NCBI RefSeq assembly: GCF_031457455.1
Contig: NZ_JAVDWU010000013.1
Location: 1-64,000, forward strand
Origin: Hydrogenophaga palleronii_A
GTDB lineage: Bacteria; Pseudomonadota; Gammaproteobacteria; Burkholderiales; Burkholderiaceae_C
Direction: 5' to 3'
Length of the DNA stretch: 64,000 bases
A model generated the notes under the pieces. The model was not told the DNA's origin. It did not search any database and was given only the letters and a program-made list of their open reading frames with translations. This document shows positions 8,282 through 15,803 of the stretch, piece after piece. Every line of letters starts with the position of its first letter. Within the stretch, counting starts at the first letter, position 1. The translations under genes were made by a program, and so were the position numbers.

Positions 8282-9618
8282 GGTTTCGCACCTTGCGCAT
8301 CTACATTGGCAAGCGCTATTGCGGGGACCTGTTTCAGTACGGCCAGGGGCACACAGCGATCACACGGTTCACGCCTCACCGGGAATTTTGGCTGGATCCA
8401 GCGGCGCCAGTGCTGGGCTGGGCTGGGCGCCAAGGCACCGACCGCGAGCGCCAGCTGTTTCTGGCCGACGCGGCCATGCAGCCTTTTTTCAATGGGAGCG
8501 GCGAGCGCCTGCCCGCCTTTTTCCAGAACCTTCTGCCCGAAGGCCCGCTGCGCAAGCACCTTGAGCAACTGCGCAAGTGCCCGCCAGACGATCACATGGA
8601 GATCCTGGCGATGTGCGGCGATGACCTTCCAGGCAACGTTTATGCCAAACCCGGCCCCGAAGACCGCACAGCCATGGAAGCCGTGGTCACGCAGGGGCAC
8701 GATGCGCTGGAAATGACCGTCATCGAGGCCCCGCTGGCTGGCGCCACCTCGCTCTCTGGCATCCAGCCCAAACTGGGTCTGGTGGAAAAGGGAGGCCGGT
8801 ATGTGGCTCGCACCAGGCTCGGCAAAGGTGGCAAACACATCATCGCCAAGCTGCCCACGGCTGAGTACGCACTGCTGCCGGAGGTGGAGGAGCTGTCGCT
8901 GCGGCTGGCACGAGCCGCAGGCGTCACCACTTGCGAGGCGGCCCTTCGCCCTGTGGACACCATCGCCCCGGAAAACCAGCCCTACACGCTGGCAGCGGGC
9001 CGCCAATTTTTGGCCGTCACCCGTTTCGACCGCTCGCCCACGGGGCACATCCACTGCGAAGACTTCGCCCAGGTGCTTGATGTGGACCCCAGCGAGAAGT
9101 ACCGGGACGCGCACGAGCGCGCCAGCTATGCGGCCATGCTGCTGGTCATTGACCGCGCCATGGGCCTGGGGGAGCGCGCGCAGTTTGAAATCATGCGCCG
9201 CCTCATGGTCAATGAAATGCTGGGCAACCTGGACGCGCACCTGAAGAACTTTGGCGTGATCTACGCCGATGGCGTCACCCCGGCGTTGTCGCCTGCGTAC
9301 GACGTGGTGGCGTACGCGGCCTACATGAAACTCAAGGGCCATGCCCTGAGCTTTTACCGCGGCGCGCCGCAAAGAGCGGAGATCACCCCAGCCCTCGTTC
9401 GCGGCCTGTGCAACGCTGTGGGCATGTCGGAACCCAAGGTGCGCGCCGAACTGGCCGGCACGGTAACGCTCGCCCGAGAGAAGTGGCCGCAGATGATCGA
9501 GGACAGCGCACTGATGCCCGAGCACAAAACCAGGCTGATGGAACATTTTGAGTCGGTCCCGGCCGTGCAGGCACAGGCCAGACGAACCGGCATTCGGGCT
9601 GCGCGGGGGAAGGGTTGA
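8278..9618 (+). CDS. hipA: HipA-like serine/threonine kinase toxin
   Basis: 446 residues, the family length. Family landmarks in order: the N-subdomain LLPEGPLRKHL (about 85-94), the phosphate-binding segment SGIQPKL (160-166), the nucleotide-binding Lys in HIIAKLP (191), RFDR (249-252), EDFAQVL (261-267), the catalytic loop NLDAHLKN (about 317-324, Asp319) and the metal-binding SPAYDVV (Asp342). HipA toxins phosphorylate translation components (glutamyl-tRNA synthetase in E. coli) and cause growth arrest and persistence. All catalytic residues seem intact, so this should be an active toxin. Overlaps hipB. Confidence 0.92.
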   Translation: MRFRTLRIYIGKRYCGDLFQYGQGHTAITRFTPHREFWLDPAAPVLGWAGRQGTDRERQLFLADAAMQPFFNGSGERLPAFFQNLLPEGPLRKHLEQLRKCPPDDHMEILAMCGDDLPGNVYAKPGPEDRTAMEAVVTQGHDALEMTVIEAPLAGATSLSGIQPKLGLVEKGGRYVARTRLGKGGKHIIAKLPTAEYALLPEVEELSLRLARAAGVTTCEAALRPVDTIAPENQPYTLAAGRQFLAVTRFDRSPTGHIHCEDFAQVLDVDPSEKYRDAHERASYAAMLLVIDRAMGLGERAQFEIMRRLMVNEMLGNLDAHLKNFGVIYADGVTPALSPAYDVVAYAAYMKLKGHALSFYRGAPQRAEITPALVRGLCNAVGMSEPKVRAELAGTVTLAREKWPQMIEDSALMPEHKTRLMEHFESVPAVQAQARRTGIRAARGKG

Positions 9619-9624
9619 AACGAA

Positions 9625-9660
9625 GCAAGCCGACGCCGATTCGCGGCGCGGTTTAATTCA
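9625..9660. repeat. degenerate integron attC-like hairpin
   Basis: Directly after hipA there is a GC-rich imperfect hairpin. Its arms (AAGCCG-A-CGCCG, then CGGCG-CGGTTTAA after a short loop) look very like the central part of the 59-base element of aadA-type gene cassettes as I remember it, including the extrahelical A and the TTAA at the base of the stem. The outer core sites (RYYYAAC and GTTRRRY) are not recognisable, so this looks like a decayed site, not an active one. Confidence 0.45.
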
Positions 9661-9689
9661 TGCCTCAGCCACCTTCAGGAACACCGCCC

Positions 9690-10316
9690 ATGTCCATCGA
9701 ACTCTGGTTTGCCTTCGTCGCCGCTTCCGCGGTCTTGCTCATCATCCCCGGCCCCACCATCCTCACCGTCATCAGCTACTCCATGGCTCACGGTCGGCGG
9801 GCCAACCTGCCACTCGTGGCCGCCGTTGCGCTGGGCGACTCCACGGCGTTGGTCGTCTCGCTTCTGGGGCTGGGTGCTTTGCTGGCCACATCAGCCTTCT
9901 GGTTCACCGTCGTGAAGTGGGCGGGTGGCATGTACCTGCTTTATCTCGGCATCAAGCTGTTGCGGGCAGGCATTTCGTCAACCGAGCTGACCACTCCTGC
10001 CGCGCCGGGCTCGCGCTGGAAGTTGTTCGCGAATACCTACCTCGTCACGGCACTCAATCCGAAAGGCATCGTGTTCTTCGTGGCCTTCTTGCCCCAGTTC
10101 ATCAACCCGAGTGCGGCGGTCACCCAGCAGCTATGGGTGCTTGCCATCACGTTTGTGGCCATGGCCACGCTCAATGCAACGCTGTATGCCGTGTTTGCCG
10201 GCTCGGCCCGGAAGCTGCTGTCCTCGCCCAGAGCGCAGCGGCGGTTCAATCTGGCCGGTGGTTCACTCCTGTCCGTCGCCGGGGTCTGGGCGCTGTTGGC
10301 CAAGCGGGCAGCGTGA
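9690..10316 (+). CDS. LysE-family amino-acid/metabolite exporter
   Basis: About 208 residues with six hydrophobic segments, as usual for LysE/RhtB exporters. The N-terminal LWFAFVAASAVLLIIPGPTILTVISYSMAHGRRA contains the P-G-P signature of the family, and NPKGIVFFVAFLPQFINP is the second conserved loop. It sits in the inner membrane and exports an amino acid or related small molecule, driven by the proton gradient. The ATG at 9690 follows AGGA; an upstream in-frame ATG at 9660 falls inside the attC-like hairpin and is less likely. Confidence 0.9.
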   Translation: MSIELWFAFVAASAVLLIIPGPTILTVISYSMAHGRRANLPLVAAVALGDSTALVVSLLGLGALLATSAFWFTVVKWAGGMYLLYLGIKLLRAGISSTELTTPAAPGSRWKLFANTYLVTALNPKGIVFFVAFLPQFINPSAAVTQQLWVLAITFVAMATLNATLYAVFAGSARKLLSSPRAQRRFNLAGGSLLSVAGVWALLAKRAA

Positions 10317-10824
10317 AGGCAGATTGAGGGAATGTGAACGGCTATTGAGCGTGGCTTACTTTGGCTCGCTCCAGAAGCGCGCCTTCCGATGCCGAGAGAT
10401 CGGTATGCAGCGGGTGCGGTCGGTGAGCGCAGCCAGTCGTGCTCACGCTGATTACCTTGGAGCGGCCTTTTGGCATGACGACCGGAGCTGGTTTCTGAAA
10501 TGGCGAGATCGACCGGGTGAAAATGGGAGCAATGGTCTTCACCGTGCCAATGCTCACTGCCTTTGCATTGTGAATACGGTATCACTGCTGCAGCGGACTA
10601 CGGCCCTCCCTAAAACGTTCATTACTGTGGTAAACCTGAATAAATATCCAGAAACTGTGAATTTCATCACACCATGACCCTGTTAAACCTGACAGGGTTT
10701 TCGCTTTGCATGCACGCATTTCACGAAAAATCGCTTACAGGTACAGGTGTAGAAACTACATTGTCAAAATAGGCATCCACGCAATAGGCCAAGCAAGTAT
10801 TGCCAGCAATAATCCGTTACTTTC
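10317..10824. other. gene-free stretch of about 500 bases
   Basis: No reading frame here resembles a protein family. The composition shifts from GC-rich to AT-rich from about 10560 onward. It contains one clear terminator (annotated separately) and probably the promoter of the lipoprotein gene at the right end. Confidence 0.5.
10678..10701 (+). terminator. Rho-independent terminator
   Basis: Stem CCCTGT (10678-10683), loop of eight bases, stem ACAGGG (10692-10697), then TTTT. This is the only textbook terminator I see in this part of the window. It sits about 360 bp after the LysE-type gene and 120 bp before the lipoprotein gene. Confidence 0.75.
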
Positions 10825-11580
10825 ATGCTGAAACTCTTTATGTCCCATCGCTACCTCCAGTTGTTCGCCGTTTTTCTCATTTCGACCTTGATGGCTTCTT
10901 GCGCATCAACAGGACCTCGCGCTCTAAATCCTCGTGGCCCCGCGGATCCCAGCCTCGTCAAGCATGGGGTTGTGGCCATGTCTCTGGACATGATTAATGA
11001 ATTCAATCCGAAATGGGGGCCTTGGAAACTCGGTGGCTATTTTTCTGGCTCGATTGTGGAGTCCGAAAAATACGAAAAGGATACATTCGAGGGAGGTATG
11101 ACATATTTCCCCGGGCCTGGCGTCGGCATGGGAGACGGAATCAAGAAAGGTCGGACAGATATGCCTGCAATAGCCATCCTGCCTGCTGGAACGTACAGAT
11201 TGACAGGCATTGTTGGCTCATCCATGCCGGGAATTATCGGGGCAGGTATTCACTTCCCTATCTCAAGCGAGACATTCAAAGTCGAGGCCGGTAAAGGTGT
11301 CTACATTGGACACATTAGCATCCGAGCAAAAGAAAAAACCTCGTCCGATTACTGGTCTCTTGACCAGCTGGTTGGCCAGCACCCCAACTTGGGGCATACA
11401 ACGATTGTTGGCCAGGCTCCCGCCAAATTCAGCAAGACCACCCCAGTACTAAACTTCTCCAACCGATACGAGGAGTCAATCATGGAGTTAAAGTTAGACT
11501 ATCCATACTTGGTGGATGTTAAGTTTGACAACCTTCCACTCAAAATTTATGCCGAAGGCAGTGAGAAAAAATCCGATTGA
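10825..11580 (+). CDS. putative lipoprotein of unknown function
   Basis: 251 residues. A lipoprotein signal is clear: LQLFAVFLISTLMASC with the lipobox Cys at residue 26, followed by ASTGPRALNPRGP. The mature part is beta-rich and contains a glycine-rich stretch (PGPGVGMGDGIKKG, then AGTYRLTGIVGSSMPGIIGAGIHFP). I do not recognise the family. Codon use is clearly more AT-rich than in the neighbours, which suggests recent transfer. Two starts are possible (10825 and 10840). It is probably anchored in the outer membrane, since residues +2/+3 are Ala-Ser, not Asp. Confidence 0.75.
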   Translation: MLKLFMSHRYLQLFAVFLISTLMASCASTGPRALNPRGPADPSLVKHGVVAMSLDMINEFNPKWGPWKLGGYFSGSIVESEKYEKDTFEGGMTYFPGPGVGMGDGIKKGRTDMPAIAILPAGTYRLTGIVGSSMPGIIGAGIHFPISSETFKVEAGKGVYIGHISIRAKEKTSSDYWSLDQLVGQHPNLGHTTIVGQAPAKFSKTTPVLNFSNRYEESIMELKLDYPYLVDVKFDNLPLKIYAEGSEKKSD

Positions 11581-11958
11581 GTAGAAAGCTTTGCCATGCA
11601 GAGCGGAATCAAATCTGATGTGCAAAGCACTGAGTTAACTCCACCCAGAAAGAATCAGACCAAAGTGCATGAATCTATTGATTCCCCTCAAAATTGGGCG
11701 GACTGCTTCTGGCCGGGAACGGACCCCGACGGTGACCGTAACGAGCTGGCTTAGGCCAGCCCCGTTTTCCCACCGCAGGTCAGCTTTCCGACTTCGCATC
11801 GTATTGCACTCGCGGCCAAGAGCGGGAGCTCGTCTACTTGTAAGCTAAAAACTTTCTTCATCGCGCGCTTGAGGCCCAGTTGAGCGGCCCCTCGATGTCG
11901 TACGTCACCAATAGCTACGCGTGAGCGCGCTTCACGACGAGCTAAACAGGGAGGAAAA
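11581..11958. other. gene-free stretch left of the nucleotide-pool operon
   Basis: No supported gene. It contains a 6-bp hairpin GCTGGC-TTAG-GCCAGC (11745-11760) followed by CCCGTTTT, a likely terminator. The right end holds the promoter and a strong GGAGG ribosome site for the MazG-like gene. It may mark the left boundary of an acquired segment. Confidence 0.45.
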
Positions 11959-12897
11959 ATGGCCACTAGAGCGTCAGCACGGAGCGCGAAGGCAGACCGG
12001 CCAACGGCTACTGGTCCGAGTGCTATGTCGCGTTTTGCCGAGTATCAAGCAATGGTGGAACGCACAGACGAGCGGCGTACCCGTGCAGTTTCCCTGATGG
12101 GTCTTGTTGGTGAGGTTGGTGACCTTCACAGCATGATGAAAAAGCTCCTTCTTCAGAAGGACAACCCTGCCTTCCGCACAGAGCTGCGGGAGGAGTTTGG
12201 AGATCTGCTTTGGTACCTGACAAGTTTGGCGTCCCTGTACGAGATTCCGTTGGAGGAAATCGCCAAGGCGAACGCGGAGAAGGCGGAGTCGCTCTACACA
12301 AAGGGCGGAGTCAACGTCTTCGACGGCAAGTTCCCGGCTGACGAACGACTGCCACGCCGCTTTGTCGTGAACTTCTATGAAAAGCCGCTTGAGCGCAGTC
12401 TCTATGTCAAGGTTTCCGTGAACGATGTGGTCATTGGCGACGCACTGACAGACAACTCGCATGAAGATGACGGCTACCGCTACCACGACGTGTTTCACCT
12501 CGCATACGCAGCGGTCCTCGGTTGGTCCCCGGTATGTCGAGCGATGCTGAAGTGCAAACGCAAGTCAAACGTCAAGATCGATGAGGTGGAAGATGGCGCT
12601 CGCGCGGCCATCATTGAGGAGGCGATATCCATTCTCATCTTCAACCAGGCGGAGGAGCGCGGTTGGTATGGCGATCGAAGTTCTATCGACATCGGTCTTC
12701 TGAAGACCATTCGCCGCATGGGTATGGGATTGGAAGTGCGAGCCTGCACCGCTAAACAGTGGCAAGAGGCGATTTCGCAGGGATATGCTGCTTTCCGGGA
12801 ACTCAAGAAGAATGGTGGAGGCGATGTCACCGTGGATCTTGACAAGCAGCGAATTGCCTATCGAGCGCCAAGTACCATTAAAGGACGCCGAGCATGA
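11959..12897 (+). CDS. MazG-type nucleotide pyrophosphohydrolase with extra C-terminal domain
   Basis: 312 residues. The N-terminal part (about 28-110) is an all-alpha NTP pyrophosphatase of the MazG/dUTPase superfamily: SLMGLVGEVGDLHSMMKK, then LREEFGDLLWYLTSLA, giving the metal-binding E-x-x-D and E-E-x-x-D pairs (E52, E78/E79, D82). Such enzymes cut (d)NTPs to monophosphate and pyrophosphate. The second half (about 130-300) carries an H-x3-H (YHDVFHLAYAAVLGWSP, H176/H180) and EVEDGARAAIIEEAIS (E211-E221), conserved-looking acidic helices that I cannot assign. GGAGG precedes the ATG. It is the first gene of a four-gene operon; its stop overlaps the next start (ATGA). The context suggests control of a nucleotide signal or pool during phage infection. 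Confidence 0.82.
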   Translation: MATRASARSAKADRPTATGPSAMSRFAEYQAMVERTDERRTRAVSLMGLVGEVGDLHSMMKKLLLQKDNPAFRTELREEFGDLLWYLTSLASLYEIPLEEIAKANAEKAESLYTKGGVNVFDGKFPADERLPRRFVVNFYEKPLERSLYVKVSVNDVVIGDALTDNSHEDDGYRYHDVFHLAYAAVLGWSPVCRAMLKCKRKSNVKIDEVEDGARAAIIEEAISILIFNQAEERGWYGDRSSIDIGLLKTIRRMGMGLEVRACTAKQWQEAISQGYAAFRELKKNGGGDVTVDLDKQRIAYRAPSTIKGRRA

Positions 12898-13601
12898 GCA
12901 TCCAAGTTATCGAAGGTGACACACCACTTGAAGCTTGGCGCTCAGGTTGCGCTCTCCTGTTGAATTCGAGGGGCGAGATCAGCAACTTGGTGACCACTAT
13001 CAACCAGCCTTGTGCAGCAGACGATCAGTGGCTGGCTCAGCATTCACCGGCGCGATTCAAGGCTGGGGCGGATGACGCGCGGGATGTCGCGAACACGCTC
13101 TTTCCTCAGAGAACTTATGAGCGAGTAGCCAGTAGGGCAGACCTGTACTCCCAGTACCTGAAGGCACACGACCGCGCACACAGATGGCAGAGGGGGCGCC
13201 ATGCCTGGGGTACGTACTTTGAGCGGCTTGTCCGATTCCCGCCGGAAGGGGTCAATCAGCTTGAGCGCGCGATCGAGAAGCTGAATACGTGGCCCCAGCG
13301 GAACACGACAGGGTTGGTGTTCCACCTGTCGTCGCCGGCGGTCGACTCCCCAAGAACTCGTGGAGGTCCGTGCTGGCAGTTCGCCGAGTTCCTCTGGAAC
13401 GCCGATGACTCGTTGGATCTTGTCGTCGTGTACCGGAATCACGACTTCTTCAACAAGGTTCTCGGGAACTTCGTGGGGCTCGGGCGCTTGCTGCACTTCA
13501 TTTGTAGCTCGACAAACAAGCGACCAGGGAAGTTGGTCTGCCACTCCGTTCACGCTTACTTCGACTGCTCGCAACAGCAGCTTCGCAACCTAATCCAATG
13601 A
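12894..13601 (+). CDS. short thymidylate-synthase-like protein
   Basis: 235 residues, slightly shorter than ThyA (about 264). The C-terminal half carries the TS catalytic core: GGPCWQFAEFLW (Cys160, in the PCHxxxQF position), then VVYRNHDFFNKVLGNFVGLGRLLHFI (R181, D184, N192, matching the RSxDxxxGxPFN substrate-binding motif) and HSVHAYFD (H220, Y222, matching the HxY that binds the dUMP sugar). His after the catalytic Cys is Trp here. The N-terminal half is divergent and I cannot find the phosphate-binding RTG loop. It may be a dUMP/dCMP-modifying enzyme (methyl- or hydroxymethyl-transferase) or a nucleotide sensor with a TS fold. Overlaps both neighbours by ATGA. Confidence 0.78.
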   Translation: MSIQVIEGDTPLEAWRSGCALLLNSRGEISNLVTTINQPCAADDQWLAQHSPARFKAGADDARDVANTLFPQRTYERVASRADLYSQYLKAHDRAHRWQRGRHAWGTYFERLVRFPPEGVNQLERAIEKLNTWPQRNTTGLVFHLSSPAVDSPRTRGGPCWQFAEFLWNADDSLDLVVVYRNHDFFNKVLGNFVGLGRLLHFICSSTNKRPGKLVCHSVHAYFDCSQQQLRNLIQ

Positions 13602-14722
13602 AACACGAAGACGCCAAAGAAGCCAAGTTCCTCAACTTGGTTGATCGAGTGAGCGCATGCGAGAAGTGCCCGAGGATGAAGGGGAGCGCTAGAGTGCTTG
13701 GGCCAGGGTGCGGTCCCTTGGATGCACCGCTCATGTTCGTTGGCGAGGCACCGGGCCGCCTTGGTGCGGACGGGTCTCACTTGCCATTCCATGGTGACAA
13801 GTCCGGCCATAACTTCGAGAAGCTGATCGAGCAAGTCGGTGTCAGTCGGTACGAGGTGTTTGTCACAAATGCCGTACTGTGCAACCCCAAGGACGAGAAG
13901 GGGAACAACGCGACACCCACATCTAGCGAGATATCCAACTGTGCACCCTTCCTACGCGAGACCATTGACATACTAGATCCGGCCATCGTGGTCACACTCG
14001 GCGCGGTAGCACTGAAGGCGTGCGGCGCAATTGAGACGCATGCCGTCTCGCTCCGTGAGCACGTGCGGACGAGCCGCACATGGATGCGACGAACGCTGAT
14101 TCCCGTGTATCACCCCGGTCAGCGAGCTATGGTCCATCGCAGTTTTGCGAACCAGTTGAGCGACTACCAGTTCGTGGCTGAGACCTTGCGACGCTTTAAG
14201 AAGCCTCATAAGAAGGCGAGTAGCGCCAAACCGAGATCGGAAGCCGCCAAGCTCGGTTTGGTCGCCCGGAGGGCATTGCGGGGCAGAGCAAACGGGCTGA
14301 GCTACTTCGCTCTTCACAAGCTGTGCTTCCTCGCTGAGATCGCCTCGCTGGAGTCCAGCGGCGAACGTCTCACGAATGCATACGTCGTTCGTCAGAAGGA
14401 TGGGCCTTACTTCGTCGACCTCCACTTGGCCAAGCTTCCACAGTTGATCCCCGGTATCCAGACCTGGTCGGAGCGAGGCAAAGTCATGCTACGGCTAGCC
14501 CCCCAACTTGGCTTCTTGGAAGCCGACGATCAGCCCGCGCTCGGCAAATCAGACGAAGAAGCCATAGAGAAGGTGCTCGCGAAGTACGGTCGCATGCCGG
14601 ACGCGGAGCTGAAGCGCGTCGTCTATTTGAGTAGGTACATGCGCGCCTTGCTCAGAAAAGAGAAGTCGGCGGGAGCGAACCTGTACAACGCGGCAGTACT
14701 GCCGTACTTGCCTCAAACTTAG
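13598..14722 (+). CDS. Fe-S uracil-DNA glycosylase fused to Panacea/SocA-like domain
   Basis: 374 residues, two parts. Residues about 10-200 are a family 4/5 uracil-DNA glycosylase: CEKCP (C21, C24) and later C95 and C115 are spaced as the 4Fe-4S ligands, GEAPG (49-53) is motif A, VTNAVLCNP follows, and YHPGQ (171-175) is the second catalytic motif. Residues about 228-290 (NGLSYFALHKLCFLAEIASLESSGERLTNAYVVRQKDGPYFVDL) look like the Panacea (DUF4065, SocA/GepA antitoxin) fold: helix with KLxFLAE, then xYxRxKxGP. Glycosylases of this type are usually about 200-240 residues and stand alone. It is third in the operon, 25 bp before the nuclease gene. It should excise uracil or a modified pyrimidine from DNA. 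Confidence 0.82.
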   Translation: MKHEDAKEAKFLNLVDRVSACEKCPRMKGSARVLGPGCGPLDAPLMFVGEAPGRLGADGSHLPFHGDKSGHNFEKLIEQVGVSRYEVFVTNAVLCNPKDEKGNNATPTSSEISNCAPFLRETIDILDPAIVVTLGAVALKACGAIETHAVSLREHVRTSRTWMRRTLIPVYHPGQRAMVHRSFANQLSDYQFVAETLRRFKKPHKKASSAKPRSEAAKLGLVARRALRGRANGLSYFALHKLCFLAEIASLESSGERLTNAYVVRQKDGPYFVDLHLAKLPQLIPGIQTWSERGKVMLRLAPQLGFLEADDQPALGKSDEEAIEKVLAKYGRMPDAELKRVVYLSRYMRALLRKEKSAGANLYNAAVLPYLPQT

Positions 14723-14747
14723 TTGTTCGACGTCCGAGTACCAATTG

Positions 14748-15452
14748 ATGGCAGCGAATTGGAGGGAATACCAAGAGGAGGCGGCAGCGTTCTTTCGGTC
14801 GCTTGGACTGGACGCCACGGCCGATGTACACGTCCAAGGCGTGCGCACAGTTCACAACGTGGACGTACTCGTTAAGTCACGGCATGCAGGGTTTGAGGTC
14901 ACATGGATCGTGGAGTGCAAATTCTGGAGTGCTCGTGTGAGCAAGCTCCACGTTCTCGCGCTTCGTGAAATCACGTCTGACACGGGTGCGGATCGTGGAA
15001 TTTTGCTGTCGGAGAGCGGGTTTCAAAGTGGGGCAGCCGAAGCTGCAGCCTTAACCAATGTGCATCTCACGACGCTCGAACATCTGCGACGGGAGGCGAG
15101 TGACGGTGTCTGCCGCATGCGTCTGACGGAACTCTATGACCGAGTCGAAGCATGTCGCGAGCTGTATTGGTCCCTACCGAAGGGAAGAAGAATCGAGCAT
15201 GGTCTGAGGCCGGACGTAGCTGAGGGCGGGTACTCTGGTGCGGCGGTCATCTCATTCGCCGAGGATTTGCTTCGCAAGGGCCTCCGAGGCGTCTATCCGT
15301 TCGAGACCGACTACATGTGGCGCCACGCAAACCGTGTTGAACACGAGACCGTGACTTCGCCGGTGGCCCTCGTCGAGATTTTGGAGCCGCAGGTCGCTGA
15401 ATTGGAGGCGCGCCTTACTTCATGTGTGACGGCTACGAAGGAGCATGAATGA
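14748..15452 (+). CDS. Mrr-like PD-(D/E)xK restriction endonuclease
   Basis: 234 residues. The N-terminal domain is an Mrr-type nuclease: WREYQEEAAAFFRSLGLDA, then the catalytic D in VHNVDVLV (D39) and ECK in WIVECKFW (E56, K58), followed by KLHVLALREITSDTGADRGILLSESGFQSGAAEAA, the usual helix that follows the core. The C-terminal part (100-234) is helical and unassigned. Mrr enzymes cut modified DNA. ATG 14748 is chosen over the in-frame TTG at 14745. Fourth gene of the operon; its context with the glycosylase suggests it cleaves DNA at abasic or modified sites. Confidence 0.82.
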   Translation: MAANWREYQEEAAAFFRSLGLDATADVHVQGVRTVHNVDVLVKSRHAGFEVTWIVECKFWSARVSKLHVLALREITSDTGADRGILLSESGFQSGAAEAAALTNVHLTTLEHLRREASDGVCRMRLTELYDRVEACRELYWSLPKGRRIEHGLRPDVAEGGYSGAAVISFAEDLLRKGLRGVYPFETDYMWRHANRVEHETVTSPVALVEILEPQVAELEARLTSCVTATKEHE

Positions 15453-15568
15453 GCGACCGCTTCCGGGCATCGATTTCGTCACCACCGAAGACCGCAACGG
15501 GTCGTGAAGAACCGGTCGTCTTGGCGGGTAGGAGTCGCTCGGCATCTCGTCTGGCCCAACGCTGTTGA
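15449..15568 (+). CDS. short ORF overlapping the Mrr gene, possibly a truncated fifth gene
   Basis: A 39-codon ORF starts at an ATG overlapping the nuclease stop (ATGA) with AAGGAG five bases upstream, the same coupling style as the genes before it. It reads MSDRFRASISSPPKTATG and then EEPVVLAGRSRSASRLAQRC and stops. It has no recognisable fold. It may be the start of a former fifth operon gene cut off by rearrangement, or noise. Confidence 0.35.
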   Translation: MSDRFRASISSPPKTATGREEPVVLAGRSRSASRLAQRC

Positions 15569-15803
15569 GTGGCCGCTGCTGGAGGTGCAACGGTCGGTCG
15601 CCCGGCAGAAGGGGAGCGGCAGGTTCCGCTGACGGATGTGATTGGGCTCTGAAAATATGACCGGCTGCAGTCAGCCTTCAACAGACACCCATACCTCCCG
15701 ACTAGACCCCTCTTGCCAGCCAACGCACGATCAAGGTCGGCGTTTGAAGCGTGTGCTGCTCACCGACCCGAAGAGTGGGTGCATCGGAATCAGGCACTCA
15801 CCC
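15569..15803. other. junction between the acquired operon and the surface-protein export cluster
   Basis: No supported gene. GC-rich up to about 15650, then mixed. The export cluster converges on this region from the right. No terminator hairpin with T-run is evident. Confidence 0.4.

Noticed and set aside
7957..9546. 529-codon open frame antisense to hipBA
   Set aside because: HipA and HipB motifs on the plus strand are complete; the antisense product has no recognisable domain.
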